The notes beneath the pieces were generated by a model. That model did no database searches. It was not told where the DNA came from and saw only the letters and a program-made list of their open reading frames with translations. Source: Pectinatus cerevisiiphilus (GTDB lineage Bacteria > Bacillota > Negativicutes > Selenomonadales > Selenomonadaceae). From it: a stretch of DNA of 64,000 nt. Shown piece after piece: positions 17,715 through 26,501 of this stretch. Each line of letters starts with the position of its first letter. Within the stretch, counting starts at the first letter, position 1. A program made the translations under genes and the position numbers. The stretch covers positions 1-64,000 of the forward strand of contig NZ_SMAA01000006.1 of the NCBI RefSeq assembly GCF_004341685.1, read 5' to 3'.

Positions 17715-18497
17715 ATGGCAGAAGGATGCTGCAGTTGGCGCCGAGCAGGTTTATATTCACTGGTTTTCCATATTGGAGTAATTATCTGCCTGGGATTGGT
17801 CTTTAACGGTTACTATATGACCAAGCAACCAGAAGTGGAGTATGTCATTGATTTGGATGCGGTTGAAAATACGCGGCTCGGTACGAATGACCAAGCACCA
17901 ACCCCGCCGGAACAATTATTTCCAGAACCACTGCCGGCTGCAGTAATAAACAGTCGAATGGGGAAAGCTGCTGCGGCTTTGACTACATCTTCTACAGTTC
18001 CCGCTGCTGCAACAGATATTACTGTGGCGGCGGGGACTGCCACTGGTAATACTACCATTGGCGATACAAGCGAAATGACGGGAAATTCGAGCGGTGTTTC
18101 TAGTGGCGAAGGGAATGGTGGTTCGGGCGATGGCGATGCCATAACTGGCGGCTCTGGTGGTGGTAGCGCGGCAACTGGCAGTTCGGGTGATGGTAGTGCC
18201 CCAGCCGCTGGTGGAGCAAATGGCGGCAGCCCGTTTGATCTTGATGGTTTCGCAGATCGGGTAGAAGCCTCTAAAGAATATCCTTACATGGCTGTCAAGC
18301 GGCAGTTAGAGGGGACGGTAACTATGGCAGTACAATTAGACGCTAATGGGCAGTTGGTCAGTCTCAGTGTCATTTCTTCTGGTGGGGGGATACTGGATAA
18401 AGCGGCCTTGCAGGCGGTGCGGTCAGCTTGTCCTTATCCTAACGCCTCTGGGAAGTCAGTATCCTTTACACAGGCCTTGGTTTTTAACTTGCGCTAG
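17715..18497 (+). CDS. tonB: TonB energy transducer with Gly/Ser/Thr-rich linker
   Basis: The 260-aa protein starts at the ATG at 17715 with GGGGTGA upstream. It has an N-terminal membrane anchor (about residues 12-32), a periplasmic linker and a C-terminal TonB domain (about 185-260) containing YPYMAVKRQLEGTVTMAV and SSGGGILDKAALQAVRS. TonB carries energy from ExbBD to outer-membrane receptors. The linker is unusual: residues about 85-180 are dominated by Gly, Ser, Thr and Ala, with few prolines, in place of the Pro-Glu/Pro-Lys spacer of proteobacterial TonB. The receptor partner is encoded in the same cluster at 23514. Confidence 0.92.
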   Translation: MAEGCCSWRRAGLYSLVFHIGVIICLGLVFNGYYMTKQPEVEYVIDLDAVENTRLGTNDQAPTPPEQLFPEPLPAAVINSRMGKAAAALTTSSTVPAAATDITVAAGTATGNTTIGDTSEMTGNSSGVSSGEGNGGSGDGDAITGGSGGGSAATGSSGDGSAPAAGGANGGSPFDLDGFADRVEASKEYPYMAVKRQLEGTVTMAVQLDANGQLVSLSVISSGGGILDKAALQAVRSACPYPNASGKSVSFTQALVFNLR

Positions 18498-18557
18498 ACT
18501 AGGCATTAAATAGCGGAATATTTTTATACAGAGTATATTGTCAAAGGAGTTAATATT

Positions 18558-19517
18558 TTGTCAAAGAACATCAAAATTTTCCTGGGACTTGTGCTGCTTG
18601 CTGTTTTAGGCGCAGCTCTTTTTTGGGGGACGCATCGGGACGCCGGTGAGAAAACAGTTTTTCGTGAGGTTACAGATAGTACGGGAACAAATGTGCGTAT
18701 TCCGGTTCATCCGCAAAGGGTAATTTTTCTAAATGTGTCAAATATGGATATGTATTATGCCGCAGGTGGAAAAGCTATAGGCAAGCCCACTTCACAATCT
18801 ATGGATGATGATTTGCAGGCAGCCAGTAAAGATGTACCAGAAGTTGGTATGATACATAATCCCAATATAGAAACTATTTTGTCGCTTAATCCAGATCTGG
18901 TAATAGGCGTAAATGTGCCTTTCCATACAAATATTCGTGAAACGTTGCAACAAGCGGGGATTCCTCTTTATATCAATAAACTGGATACATATGAAGATGT
19001 ATTATCAACATTGGACTTCTTTGGTTCTTTAACGGGAAATACAGAGATGGCTACATCTGCTAAGACACGTATTGAAGACTCTTATAATCAGGTAGTAAGC
19101 AAGGTAAAGGGAAAAACTCCACCTAGAAGTCTGATTATTTTTGGTGCGCCAGGCAGCTTAAATATGGCAACAAGAAAATCTTTCAGCGGTGATTTGGTAG
19201 AACAACTGGGTGGTGGAAATATCGCCGATCTGGATCAGACCTTGGATGAGGCAATCGTGCCTTTAAGCATGGAATATGTCACTAAGCAGGATCCAGAAGT
19301 AATTTTATTTATTAGTATGATGCCAAGTCCGGAACTAGTGGAAAACTTTAAGGCAGAGATGAGTAAAAGCAGTCTTTGGCAGGGCGTTGATGCCGTGAAA
19401 AAGGGACGTATCTATTATTTATCAGGAAGCTTGTTTTCTGTGAACCCGGGGACAAAGATAGGTAATTCTTTAGAAATTCTTTACCATGATCTTTATGAAC
19501 CAGAGGTGGTGAAGTAA
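18558..19517 (+). CDS. Haem/iron ABC transporter substrate-binding protein
   Basis: The 319-aa periplasmic binding protein belongs to the BtuF/FecB/HmuT class. It starts at a TTG with AAAGGAG 8 nt upstream. A signal or anchor helix (about residues 6-24) has no lipobox cysteine, so it is probably soluble or membrane-anchored rather than a lipoprotein. Then come the family start FREVTDSTGTNVRIPVHPQR and the second lobe with SLIIFGAPGS. The ligand is inferred to be haem because a haem-degrading enzyme and a receptor are encoded in the same operon; a siderophore is the alternative. Confidence 0.88.
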   Translation: MSKNIKIFLGLVLLAVLGAALFWGTHRDAGEKTVFREVTDSTGTNVRIPVHPQRVIFLNVSNMDMYYAAGGKAIGKPTSQSMDDDLQAASKDVPEVGMIHNPNIETILSLNPDLVIGVNVPFHTNIRETLQQAGIPLYINKLDTYEDVLSTLDFFGSLTGNTEMATSAKTRIEDSYNQVVSKVKGKTPPRSLIIFGAPGSLNMATRKSFSGDLVEQLGGGNIADLDQTLDEAIVPLSMEYVTKQDPEVILFISMMPSPELVENFKAEMSKSSLWQGVDAVKKGRIYYLSGSLFSVNPGTKIGNSLEILYHDLYEPEVVK

Positions 19518-20539
19518 TGGAGCAACTGATTTCACAGCAATCTGTAATTAATGATAAGCGCTCTGTTCGGCGGCAGCTGACTTTATTTATCGGTGCAGCT
19601 CTTTTGTTATTGGCTATGGGAATAGGCATTGCGGCAGGGGCTGTGCCGATCACCTTACATGAAATCTGGGGAACTTTGCTGGGCACGGCAAATACGGAGA
19701 ATTATCGTATTATTAATTATTTGCGGATACCAAGGGTGCTTTGCGGGGTAATGGTGGGAGCCAATCTAGCGTTATCAGGGTGCATATTACAGGGAATTTT
19801 GCGTAATCCGTTGGCCGATCCAGGGATTATCGGTGTTACTGCCGGTGCCGGATTGGCAGCAATGGCATTGATGCTGATTGCACCAGAATTTACCAGTCTT
19901 GTACCTTTTGCAGCCTTTGGAGGAGCTTTAGTAGCTGTTATAATTGTATTTTTACTCGCATGGGAGAATGGAATCAATCCTTTGCGGTTGATTTTGGCCG
20001 GTGTAGCAGTGGCAGCTTTTTTTGGCGGTGGAACTACTGCTTTATCAGTGTTTTTTTCCGATCGAATCCAGGGAACTGTGACTTGGTTGGCAGGTGGCTT
20101 TAGTGGTAGCAGCTGGCAGCATGTTTATATGATTATTCCCTATAGTATTGTGGGAATATTAGCTTCCCTTTGCAGCTGTAGAAAGCTTAATGCATTGCAG
20201 CTGGGCGACGAAGTAGCTGCTTCACTGGGGGTAAATGTACAGCGGTCTAGAGGACTTTTGGTGGCGTTGGCCGCCCTACTGGCAGCGTCGGCTGTAAGTG
20301 TGGCAGGGTTGCTGGGATTTGTTGGCCTGATTGTTCCACATATTATGCGCCTTTTAGTAGGGTCAGATTTTGAGTATTTACTGCCGGTATCGGCACTCTT
20401 TGGCGCAATACTGGTAGTGGGCGCAGATACGGCGGCACGAACCATATTTAGCCCGGTGGAAGTGCCAGTCGGTATTTTCCTTTCATTTTTGGGAGCTCCG
20501 TTTTTCTTATATCTATTGAAACGGAGGATGAAGCATTGA
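19517..20539 (+). CDS. FecCD-family haem/iron ABC permease
   Basis: The 340-aa polytopic permease has about ten membrane helices. Recognisable blocks are LRIPRVLCGVMVGANLALSG, GILRNPLADPGIIGVTAGAG, the coupling segment ASLGVNVQRSRG and GLLGFVGLIVPHIMRLLVG. It overlaps the binding-protein gene by 1 nt and the ATPase gene by 4 nt. As a homodimer with the ATPase it would move the ligand from periplasm to cytoplasm. Confidence 0.93.
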   Translation: MEQLISQQSVINDKRSVRRQLTLFIGAALLLLAMGIGIAAGAVPITLHEIWGTLLGTANTENYRIINYLRIPRVLCGVMVGANLALSGCILQGILRNPLADPGIIGVTAGAGLAAMALMLIAPEFTSLVPFAAFGGALVAVIIVFLLAWENGINPLRLILAGVAVAAFFGGGTTALSVFFSDRIQGTVTWLAGGFSGSSWQHVYMIIPYSIVGILASLCSCRKLNALQLGDEVAASLGVNVQRSRGLLVALAALLAASAVSVAGLLGFVGLIVPHIMRLLVGSDFEYLLPVSALFGAILVVGADTAARTIFSPVEVPVGIFLSFLGAPFFLYLLKRRMKH

Positions 20540-21336
20540 CAGGAACATTATCAATCAAAGAAGCTAGTTTGTATTATGGGAAACATATAGTTTCGGAAGC
20601 ATTGACACTGGAATTTAATAAACCGGAGATCGTTTCTATAATTGGGCCAAATGGTTCAGGGAAATCGACGTTGCTGAAAGCATTGGGTAGGTTACTAAAA
20701 CCGGCAGCAGGAACTGTTTACTTGAATGGACGAGATATGCAGGCTATGTCTTCGGCAGAAACAGCGCGCCAGCTTTCGGTTTTACCACAGGCGACACAGG
20801 CTCCTGGTGATATGACGGTTAGGGATCTGGCCTGTTGTGGCCGCTTACCGTATCAGACTATGTTTTCCCAGTTGGGAGAGTCAGATCGGCAGGCAATAGA
20901 TATGGCCTTAGAGTCGACTGGACTAGTTGATATGCAGAAACGCAGCCTTAGTAGTCTCTCTGGAGGAGAATGCCAACGAGCCTGGCTTGCTATGGCGCTT
21001 GCCCAAAAACCGCAGATTTTGTTGTTAGATGAGCCAACCACCTATTTGGACATTCACTATCAGTTGGAGCTGATGGAATTAGTAAACAGGCTGCATCGTC
21101 GCTTTGCCATTACTGTCATCATGGTACTGCATGACCTGAACCATGCAGCACGTTTCAGCCATCGTTTAATTGCGGTTAAGAAAGGGCAGATTATGGCTGA
21201 TGGATCAGTGCAGCAGGTTTTTGTTAAATCAACTTTGGAAAAACTATATGATGTAAAGGTCACAGTTATGGAAATGGGGAGCGAGGGTAAACACTATCTG
21301 GCGTGTTTTCCGTATTGCAGTATGGAAACTGATTAA
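20536..21336 (+). CDS. Haem/iron ABC transporter ATP-binding protein
   Basis: The 266-aa ATPase belongs to the FecE/HmuV/BtuD class. It starts at TTG 20536 with GGAGG 8 nt upstream, overlapping the permease stop. It has Walker A GPNGSGKST, signature LSGGECQRAWLAMA, Walker B ILLLDEPTTYLD and the switch histidine in MVLHDLNHA. It completes a binding protein-permease-ATPase importer encoded in order. Confidence 0.94.
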   Translation: MTGTLSIKEASLYYGKHIVSEALTLEFNKPEIVSIIGPNGSGKSTLLKALGRLLKPAAGTVYLNGRDMQAMSSAETARQLSVLPQATQAPGDMTVRDLACCGRLPYQTMFSQLGESDRQAIDMALESTGLVDMQKRSLSSLSGGECQRAWLAMALAQKPQILLLDEPTTYLDIHYQLELMELVNRLHRRFAITVIMVLHDLNHAARFSHRLIAVKKGQIMADGSVQQVFVKSTLEKLYDVKVTVMEMGSEGKHYLACFPYCSMETD

Positions 21337-21375
21337 ATATTAGCTTAGAAATATTTCAGGAAAAGAGGAATTTAT

Positions 21376-21900
21376 ATGAATTTTGTCGTTGTGTATTCAT
21401 CTAGAACAGGGAACACAAAAATGGTGGCGGAAGCTGTAACTTCTGTTCTGCCGAAAGGAACCACCTGCCTACCTGTAACTGAGGTTAAGCCGGAAATGAT
21501 ACAGGCAGCAGATTGCGTTTTTGTTGGTTATTGGGTCGACCGTGGTCTGCCTGATCAGGCTGCTAAAAATTTTTTGGCGCAGCTAACTAATCAGCACATT
21601 GCGTTATTTGCGACGCTTGGTGCAGATCCACATTCCCAGCATGCTATAGACAGTTTGGTAAAGGGGGCGCAATGTTTGCAAAATCCGGAAAGTGTAGTCA
21701 ACCAATTTATTTGTCAGGGAAAAATTGATCCGAAACTCATTGAACAGATGTATAAGATGTTTCCGGCCGGCCATCCACATGGTAGAACCCCGGAACGTGA
21801 TGCCTTGCATGTAGAAGCAGCTAAACATCCGAATGAAGCGGATCTGGAGGCGGCAAGAAATTTTGCCAGGGAGACGCTGCGCCGCTTAGGGACGGTGTAA
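21376..21900 (+). CDS. Flavodoxin-family protein, likely electron donor for the adjacent radical-SAM haem enzyme
   Basis: The 174-aa protein has an N-terminal FMN phosphate loop (VYSSRTGNTKMVAEA) and a flavodoxin fold. Its C-terminal half contains a distinctive PAGHPHGRTPERDALH segment seen in flavodoxins encoded with anaerobic haem genes. It is separated from the radical-SAM gene by 1 nt. Known systems pair a ChuW/HutW/HmuW methyltransferase with a flavodoxin that supplies electrons for SAM cleavage (described for Fusobacterium), so I infer that role. A BilS-like partner of a tetrapyrrole reductase is another reading. Confidence 0.8.
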   Translation: MNFVVVYSSRTGNTKMVAEAVTSVLPKGTTCLPVTEVKPEMIQAADCVFVGYWVDRGLPDQAAKNFLAQLTNQHIALFATLGADPHSQHAIDSLVKGAQCLQNPESVVNQFICQGKIDPKLIEQMYKMFPAGHPHGRTPERDALHVEAAKHPNEADLEAARNFARETLRRLGTV

Positions 21901-21901
21901 T

Positions 21902-23314
21902 ATGGAAATCCAAGAGATTTTTGCTTTATTGACGCCGGAACAACGGGATTTTCAGCTGGGAATAAATGGAGCAGATCCACTCACCAAAGGATTCCCACGC
22001 AAACGAGTACTTCATGCTGGCTTACCGGGAAAAATGTTGTCTCTTACTGAGGGGCAGCAAACTTGGGAAAGGTTGATGGCTGTCCCTCCGGTGCGACGTG
22101 CAGAACAGTCCGTTTATATTCATATTCCCTTTTGTAAGACAAAGTGTCTGTACTGCGGTTTTTTTCAAAATGGCATTGATCAGGTAGTGGAAGATCGTTA
22201 TGTTGACTATCTACTTGAGGAACTGCAGCGGGAAGAGAAGAGTCCCCGGTTGCAGCAAGGGTTAGTACATACAGTTTTTATTGGCGGAGGTACGCCAACG
22301 TCTTTATCGGCACGTAACGCGGAGCGATTACTTAAAGCTATTCAACAGTGTATTCCGCTGGCAAATGATTATGAATTGACTTTAGAAGGCAGAGTGCACG
22401 ATCTACTGCCGGAGAAAATGGATGTTTGGTTGTCTGGTGGGGTCAATCGCATGTCGCTGGGGGTGCAGTCTTTTAATACAAAAGTTCGTCGTCAGCTTGG
22501 CCGTTTGGATGATAAAGAGACAGTTCTCCAACGGCTCAGAAGTTTATTGGATTATCATCAGTGCGTTGTTGTTATTGACTTGATTTATGGATTACCGGAC
22601 CAGGATATGGCTGTATGGCAGGAGGATTTAAAAGCTCTGGAGGCTTCTGGTGTGGATGGGGCGGATCTTTATCAGTTGAATGTTTTTGATGGCAGCGCAC
22701 TTAACCAGGCAATTAAAGATAAAAAAATAGCACGGGCAGCTACGACTGCCCAACAGGCAAAGATGTTTGCCTATGGTTATGATTTTTTGACAAAGCGGGC
22801 GTATAAACGCCTTAGCAACTGCCATTGGAGCCGCAATAATCGTGAACGCAGTCTTTATAACAGCATGGCAAAAGCCGGAGTTACAATGTTTCCTTTTGGC
22901 TGTGGTGCCGGTGGCAGTCTGGACGGATATGCGATTATGAACCACCGGTTCTTGAAAGCATATGAAGCCTGTGTGGGAAAAGGGCAAAAACCGCTTATGG
23001 TCATGATGCAGGAGTCCCCGCTTGAAAGTATAGCCAGAAGTGTTATAGACCAGATGGAACGCGGTGTGCTTAATTTAAACCTTTTGGCAAGCAGGGACGA
23101 GCGGCTGAAAGAACTGCGGTGGCTCTATGACCTTTGGGAAGAACGAGGTTTGGTACATAATAATGGCGTGCTTTTTGAACTTACTGTTCCAGGACAATTC
23201 TGGCAGATCAATTTAACACAGACAACGTTGGAATGTATGCAGTCATTATTAACTGGGAAAAATACTTTGGCGGTCCAACATATTGCTGCCCAGGAAGAAA
23301 GACACGATTCATAG
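21902..23314 (+). CDS. Anaerobic haem-degrading radical-SAM methyltransferase (ChuW/HutW/HmuW type)
   Basis: The 470-aa protein is related to HemN. It has the radical-SAM cluster motif CKTKCLYC (Cys 78, 82, 85) in the block IHIPFCKTKCLYCGFF, the SAM-binding GGGTPTSL, and RMSLGVQSFNTKVRRQLGR. The GFFQN tail after the cluster and an N-terminal extension before it separate this class from coproporphyrinogen dehydrogenase. ChuW opens the haem ring without oxygen by methyl transfer, releasing iron and making anaerobilin. Position after haem import genes and a flavodoxin supports the call. Classical HemN is less likely because no other haem synthesis genes are nearby. Confidence 0.88.
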   Translation: MEIQEIFALLTPEQRDFQLGINGADPLTKGFPRKRVLHAGLPGKMLSLTEGQQTWERLMAVPPVRRAEQSVYIHIPFCKTKCLYCGFFQNGIDQVVEDRYVDYLLEELQREEKSPRLQQGLVHTVFIGGGTPTSLSARNAERLLKAIQQCIPLANDYELTLEGRVHDLLPEKMDVWLSGGVNRMSLGVQSFNTKVRRQLGRLDDKETVLQRLRSLLDYHQCVVVIDLIYGLPDQDMAVWQEDLKALEASGVDGADLYQLNVFDGSALNQAIKDKKIARAATTAQQAKMFAYGYDFLTKRAYKRLSNCHWSRNNRERSLYNSMAKAGVTMFPFGCGAGGSLDGYAIMNHRFLKAYEACVGKGQKPLMVMMQESPLESIARSVIDQMERGVLNLNLLASRDERLKELRWLYDLWEERGLVHNNGVLFELTVPGQFWQINLTQTTLECMQSLLTGKNTLAVQHIAAQEERHDS

Positions 23315-23397
23315 CTGTTGGTTTAGGGAGATTCCAGGAACCGGCAGAAATGGAAAGCATTCGTATGTATCCTAAATGAAAAAGGAAAGGAGGGGTG

Positions 23398-23487
23398 TTG
23401 ATAAGGATGCTGCGAATACTTAGGAAAATGATGTCATTTTCTTACAGGAAAGGCTTATTTGCTATAGATGGAATAAATAAAAAATAA
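23398..23487 (+). CDS. Possible 29-aa leader or small protein before the TonB-dependent receptor
   Basis: A short frame starts at TTG 23398 (or ATG 23407) behind AAAGGAGG, one of the best ribosome-binding sites in the region, and ends at TAA 23487, 26 nt before the receptor start. The peptide is basic and hydrophobic (MLRILRKMMSFSYRKG). It overlaps an inverted repeat at 23424-23441 (GAAAATGA-TG-TCATTTTC). It may be a leader peptide or a chance frame. Confidence 0.3.
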   Translation: MIRMLRILRKMMSFSYRKGLFAIDGINKK

Positions 23488-23513
23488 AAGGGAATTGTGG
23501 GGAAGAAAAAAAT

Positions 23514-25520
23514 ATGAAAAGAAGAATGCCAATGAAATTAGCTTTAGCAATGATGTTTGCGACATCAGTTTACAATATCTCTGGAATTGCTGAAGCCGAA
23601 GATAGCGAAAAAAGCCGTGATGTCGTTGTAACAGCTTCAAAAACTGAAGTAGAAGTGAAAGCAGAACCGCAAGCGGTGGAAGTAATTACAGCTGAAGATA
23701 TTAAACGTATGGGTGCAGAAAATGTGACAGCAGCTTTACGTTTGGCCAGAAATTTAAATTTGAGCAAGGCTGGTATGACGGGAAATGCCGTTAGTATTCG
23801 TGGAATGAGTACAAACCACACCTTAATACTTATAGATGGTAAGCGGATGGTAGGCGAAGATACCAGTGTAACACAGAACGTCTATACGCTTAACCGTATT
23901 AATGTTGATAACATTGAACGCATTGAAATTGTCCGTGGTCCTTCAGGCGCTCTTTATGGCTCCGATGCCATGGGCGGCGTTATCAATATCATTACCAAGG
24001 TACCGGAAAAAGCGGGAACTACGGTTGGTGTCAGTACGGGTAGTGACGAGATAAATAATTACTATAATTTGGATCTTGGTAAATCGGGGAATTGGAGTAC
24101 ATCCTTTAATGCCCGTTTTACTAAAGTACGGCCGCAGGGAATCCATTCGCATTCTGTTTCCAGCACTGGAACAGTGACAGATGGGGATACTGTTGCAATG
24201 TATGGACCAAAGCAGTATTTTGATTTTACGACAGTTTATGATTTCAATAATGCTAACCATAATAAACTGCGCTTCGGGTTGAATTATTTTAATGAACATC
24301 TGCGTTCGGACTATCCGGGTGTAGCCAGCTCAAGATATATCTATGCAAAAGATAAACGGGAATTTTTCGATAACAAAGGTTATGGCGGCGATATCAGCTA
24401 TACAGGACGTACGAACAGAAATGAGTATGAATTTCGTCTTTACTACAGCCAGTTAAAAAAAGATTCCCATCTTTATAATGATCGTCCGTCGCTTGGCATG
24501 ATGGAAGATATGCTTGGGAGTATGTATCCAAAACGGGATTATGATACAGCTAAGTATACAACCTGGGTATTAGAAGGGAAAGATACGCTGTATGCCAATG
24601 ATCGCCATACGCTGACATTTGGCGGCGAATATCGTAAGGTCAGCTATGATGGCACCCGTCTTGGTGGATCATTGGCAGGTGATTCAAAAATTTCCGAAGA
24701 ACATGGGGTAAATTCTTACGCTAATTATATAGAAGATCTTTGGCAAGTGAATGATAAACTGTTGTTGACACCTTCTATACGCTTGGAACATAGCAATCAG
24801 TTTGGTTCTAATGCTACACCGCATATTGGCATGACTTGGAATTTTAACGACCATTCCCGCTTTAAGGCAAATTATGGGCGTGGTTATAAAGCACCTACAA
24901 TCAGTGAACTTTATATAAAAATGAATCATGCGATGGGACCAATGACAATTACTGTATTAGGAAATCCGGATTTAAAACCAGAAAAGAGTTTAAGCTACGA
25001 TTTCAGCCTTGAAGCTGAAAGTGGTAAGGACTTCGGTAAGGTGACTTACTACAGTAATAAAGTATCTAACTTAATTGATACGGAAGCCCTTGACCCAGAT
25101 GGATTTATAAATCGTTATATTAATGTAGGCCAGGCTAAAATTAATGGCGTCGAAGTAGAAGCCGGCACTCATTTTAATGATCTCTGGACTTTAAAGATGA
25201 CACATGACCATATTGATGCGAAGAATGAATTGACAGGAACACGTCTTGACGGGCGGGCAGATAGCACATCAACATTGCAGCTGCTTTATGATGACCATAA
25301 AGAACGTGGGATTACTGCCGTTATTTGGGATGAATTTACACGCAATTACCGGTATAATGCCAATGCTTACACATATAACACCGTAAACTTCTCTGTTAAT
25401 AAAAAATGGACAAAGGATTTCTCTACGTTTTTCGGCATTGATAATATTCTCAATAAGCATGTTGACGATATTTATGTTACGGGGCGTGTTTGGCGCGTTG
25501 GCGCAGAGGTAAAATTCTAA
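23514..25520 (+). CDS. TonB-dependent outer-membrane receptor (putative haem receptor)
   Basis: The 668-aa protein has a signal peptide (about residues 1-27, ending AEAED), a TonB box-like DVVVTASKTEVEV, a plug domain with SIRGMSTNHTLILIDGKRM and YGSDAMGGVINIITK, and a 22-strand-type barrel ending in aromatic VWRVGAEVKF. It takes ligand across the outer membrane using TonB-ExbBD encoded upstream. The conserved FRAP/NPNL motif of classical haem receptors is not obvious; the nearest equivalent is GNPDLKPEKSLSYD, which is general to the family. Ligand assignment therefore rests on context. Confidence 0.9.
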   Translation: MKRRMPMKLALAMMFATSVYNISGIAEAEDSEKSRDVVVTASKTEVEVKAEPQAVEVITAEDIKRMGAENVTAALRLARNLNLSKAGMTGNAVSIRGMSTNHTLILIDGKRMVGEDTSVTQNVYTLNRINVDNIERIEIVRGPSGALYGSDAMGGVINIITKVPEKAGTTVGVSTGSDEINNYYNLDLGKSGNWSTSFNARFTKVRPQGIHSHSVSSTGTVTDGDTVAMYGPKQYFDFTTVYDFNNANHNKLRFGLNYFNEHLRSDYPGVASSRYIYAKDKREFFDNKGYGGDISYTGRTNRNEYEFRLYYSQLKKDSHLYNDRPSLGMMEDMLGSMYPKRDYDTAKYTTWVLEGKDTLYANDRHTLTFGGEYRKVSYDGTRLGGSLAGDSKISEEHGVNSYANYIEDLWQVNDKLLLTPSIRLEHSNQFGSNATPHIGMTWNFNDHSRFKANYGRGYKAPTISELYIKMNHAMGPMTITVLGNPDLKPEKSLSYDFSLEAESGKDFGKVTYYSNKVSNLIDTEALDPDGFINRYINVGQAKINGVEVEAGTHFNDLWTLKMTHDHIDAKNELTGTRLDGRADSTSTLQLLYDDHKERGITAVIWDEFTRNYRYNANAYTYNTVNFSVNKKWTKDFSTFFGIDNILNKHVDDIYVTGRVWRVGAEVKF

Positions 25521-26419
25521 TGCGTGCATATTTGCTGGGAACTTTATTGACAATAGTTGCATTGCTGCTACCGACTGCAGGGGGGGAAGCTGCACCAGTT
25601 AAAGAGCTGGGCAGTACAGTTATCATAGAAGCAGCTACTGGTAAAACTATACCATTAAAGAAATTGGCTCAACATTTGGCAGACCAGAACGGGGTAGTCT
25701 TTTTTGGTGAGTTTCATGACCAACCGGCATTGCATACAGCAGAAGACGCACTTTTTAATTCATTGATCGAGCTGCGGGACGGCAAGATTACTCTGTCCAT
25801 GGAAATGTTTGAGAGAGATGTACAGCCTATACTGGATGATTATTTGGCTGGAAGATGTACGGAAGATGAGTTCTTGCTGAAATCACGTCCGTGGCCGCGC
25901 TACCAAACAGATTATCGTCCTATGGTAGAACGCGCTCGCAAGGTAGGAATTCCTGTGCTTGCTGCGAATGTACCACGCTCAATGGCCGCTCATTATGCAA
26001 AGACGGGCAGTCTGGAGGGACTTGATAAAAGATGGATGGCAAGACACACCTATGCACCGGAAGGAGCTTACCGTGACAATTTCTTCAAGACAATGTCTGA
26101 AGTGCATGTCGAAGGTATGCAGGTAGATACATCGCGCTGGCAGGCAATGTATCAGGCACAATGTCTTAAAGATGATACTATGGCTGAAAGTATTGCTGAT
26201 AGGTTGGCTTCCCATCCGGGAGAACTCATTTATCAGGTACAAGGAGATTTTCACGGCAGTTATCATCTGGGAGTAGTAGAAAAACTCCATGCGCTTTGTC
26301 CAGAAGTGCCTATCACAGTGCTGGCGCCTGTACTGCGGGATGGCATCCAAAACGATGCCGCTTTAGCAGCAGCGAACAAAGACCGAGGTGATTACTTGGT
26401 AATTGCTGATAAATACTGA
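25520..26419 (+). CDS. ChaN-like haem-binding uptake protein
   Basis: The 299-aa exported protein has its start overlapping the receptor stop (TAATG). The signal peptide is residues 1-25 (LLLPTAGGEAAP), without a lipobox. The ChaN/Tiki-type domain contains VVFFGEFHDQPALHTAEDAL near the start, SMEMFERDVQP, RPWPRYQTDYRPM, VLAANVPRSMA and VQGDFHGSYHLG near the end; the Glu and His residues resemble the metallo-site of the superfamily. ChaN proteins bind haem near TonB receptors. It closes the operon, with a terminator at 26427-26475. Confidence 0.88.
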   Translation: MRAYLLGTLLTIVALLLPTAGGEAAPVKELGSTVIIEAATGKTIPLKKLAQHLADQNGVVFFGEFHDQPALHTAEDALFNSLIELRDGKITLSMEMFERDVQPILDDYLAGRCTEDEFLLKSRPWPRYQTDYRPMVERARKVGIPVLAANVPRSMAAHYAKTGSLEGLDKRWMARHTYAPEGAYRDNFFKTMSEVHVEGMQVDTSRWQAMYQAQCLKDDTMAESIADRLASHPGELIYQVQGDFHGSYHLGVVEKLHALCPEVPITVLAPVLRDGIQNDAALAAANKDRGDYLVIADKY

Positions 26420-26426
26420 TAAAAAT

Positions 26427-26475
26427 AAGAAACGCTGTCGTACCAAAGCCTTTAGGTACGGCAGTTTCTTTTTCA
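26427..26475 (+). terminator. Terminator of the haem uptake operon
   Basis: The arms AAGAAACGCTGTCGTACC and GGTACGGCAGTTTCTT have two mismatches and are followed by TTTTCATTTT. It ends the roughly 10-kb unit starting at exbB. Confidence 0.85.
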
Positions 26476-26501
26476 TTTTACATAAGTAAGTGAGGTTTTT
26501 T

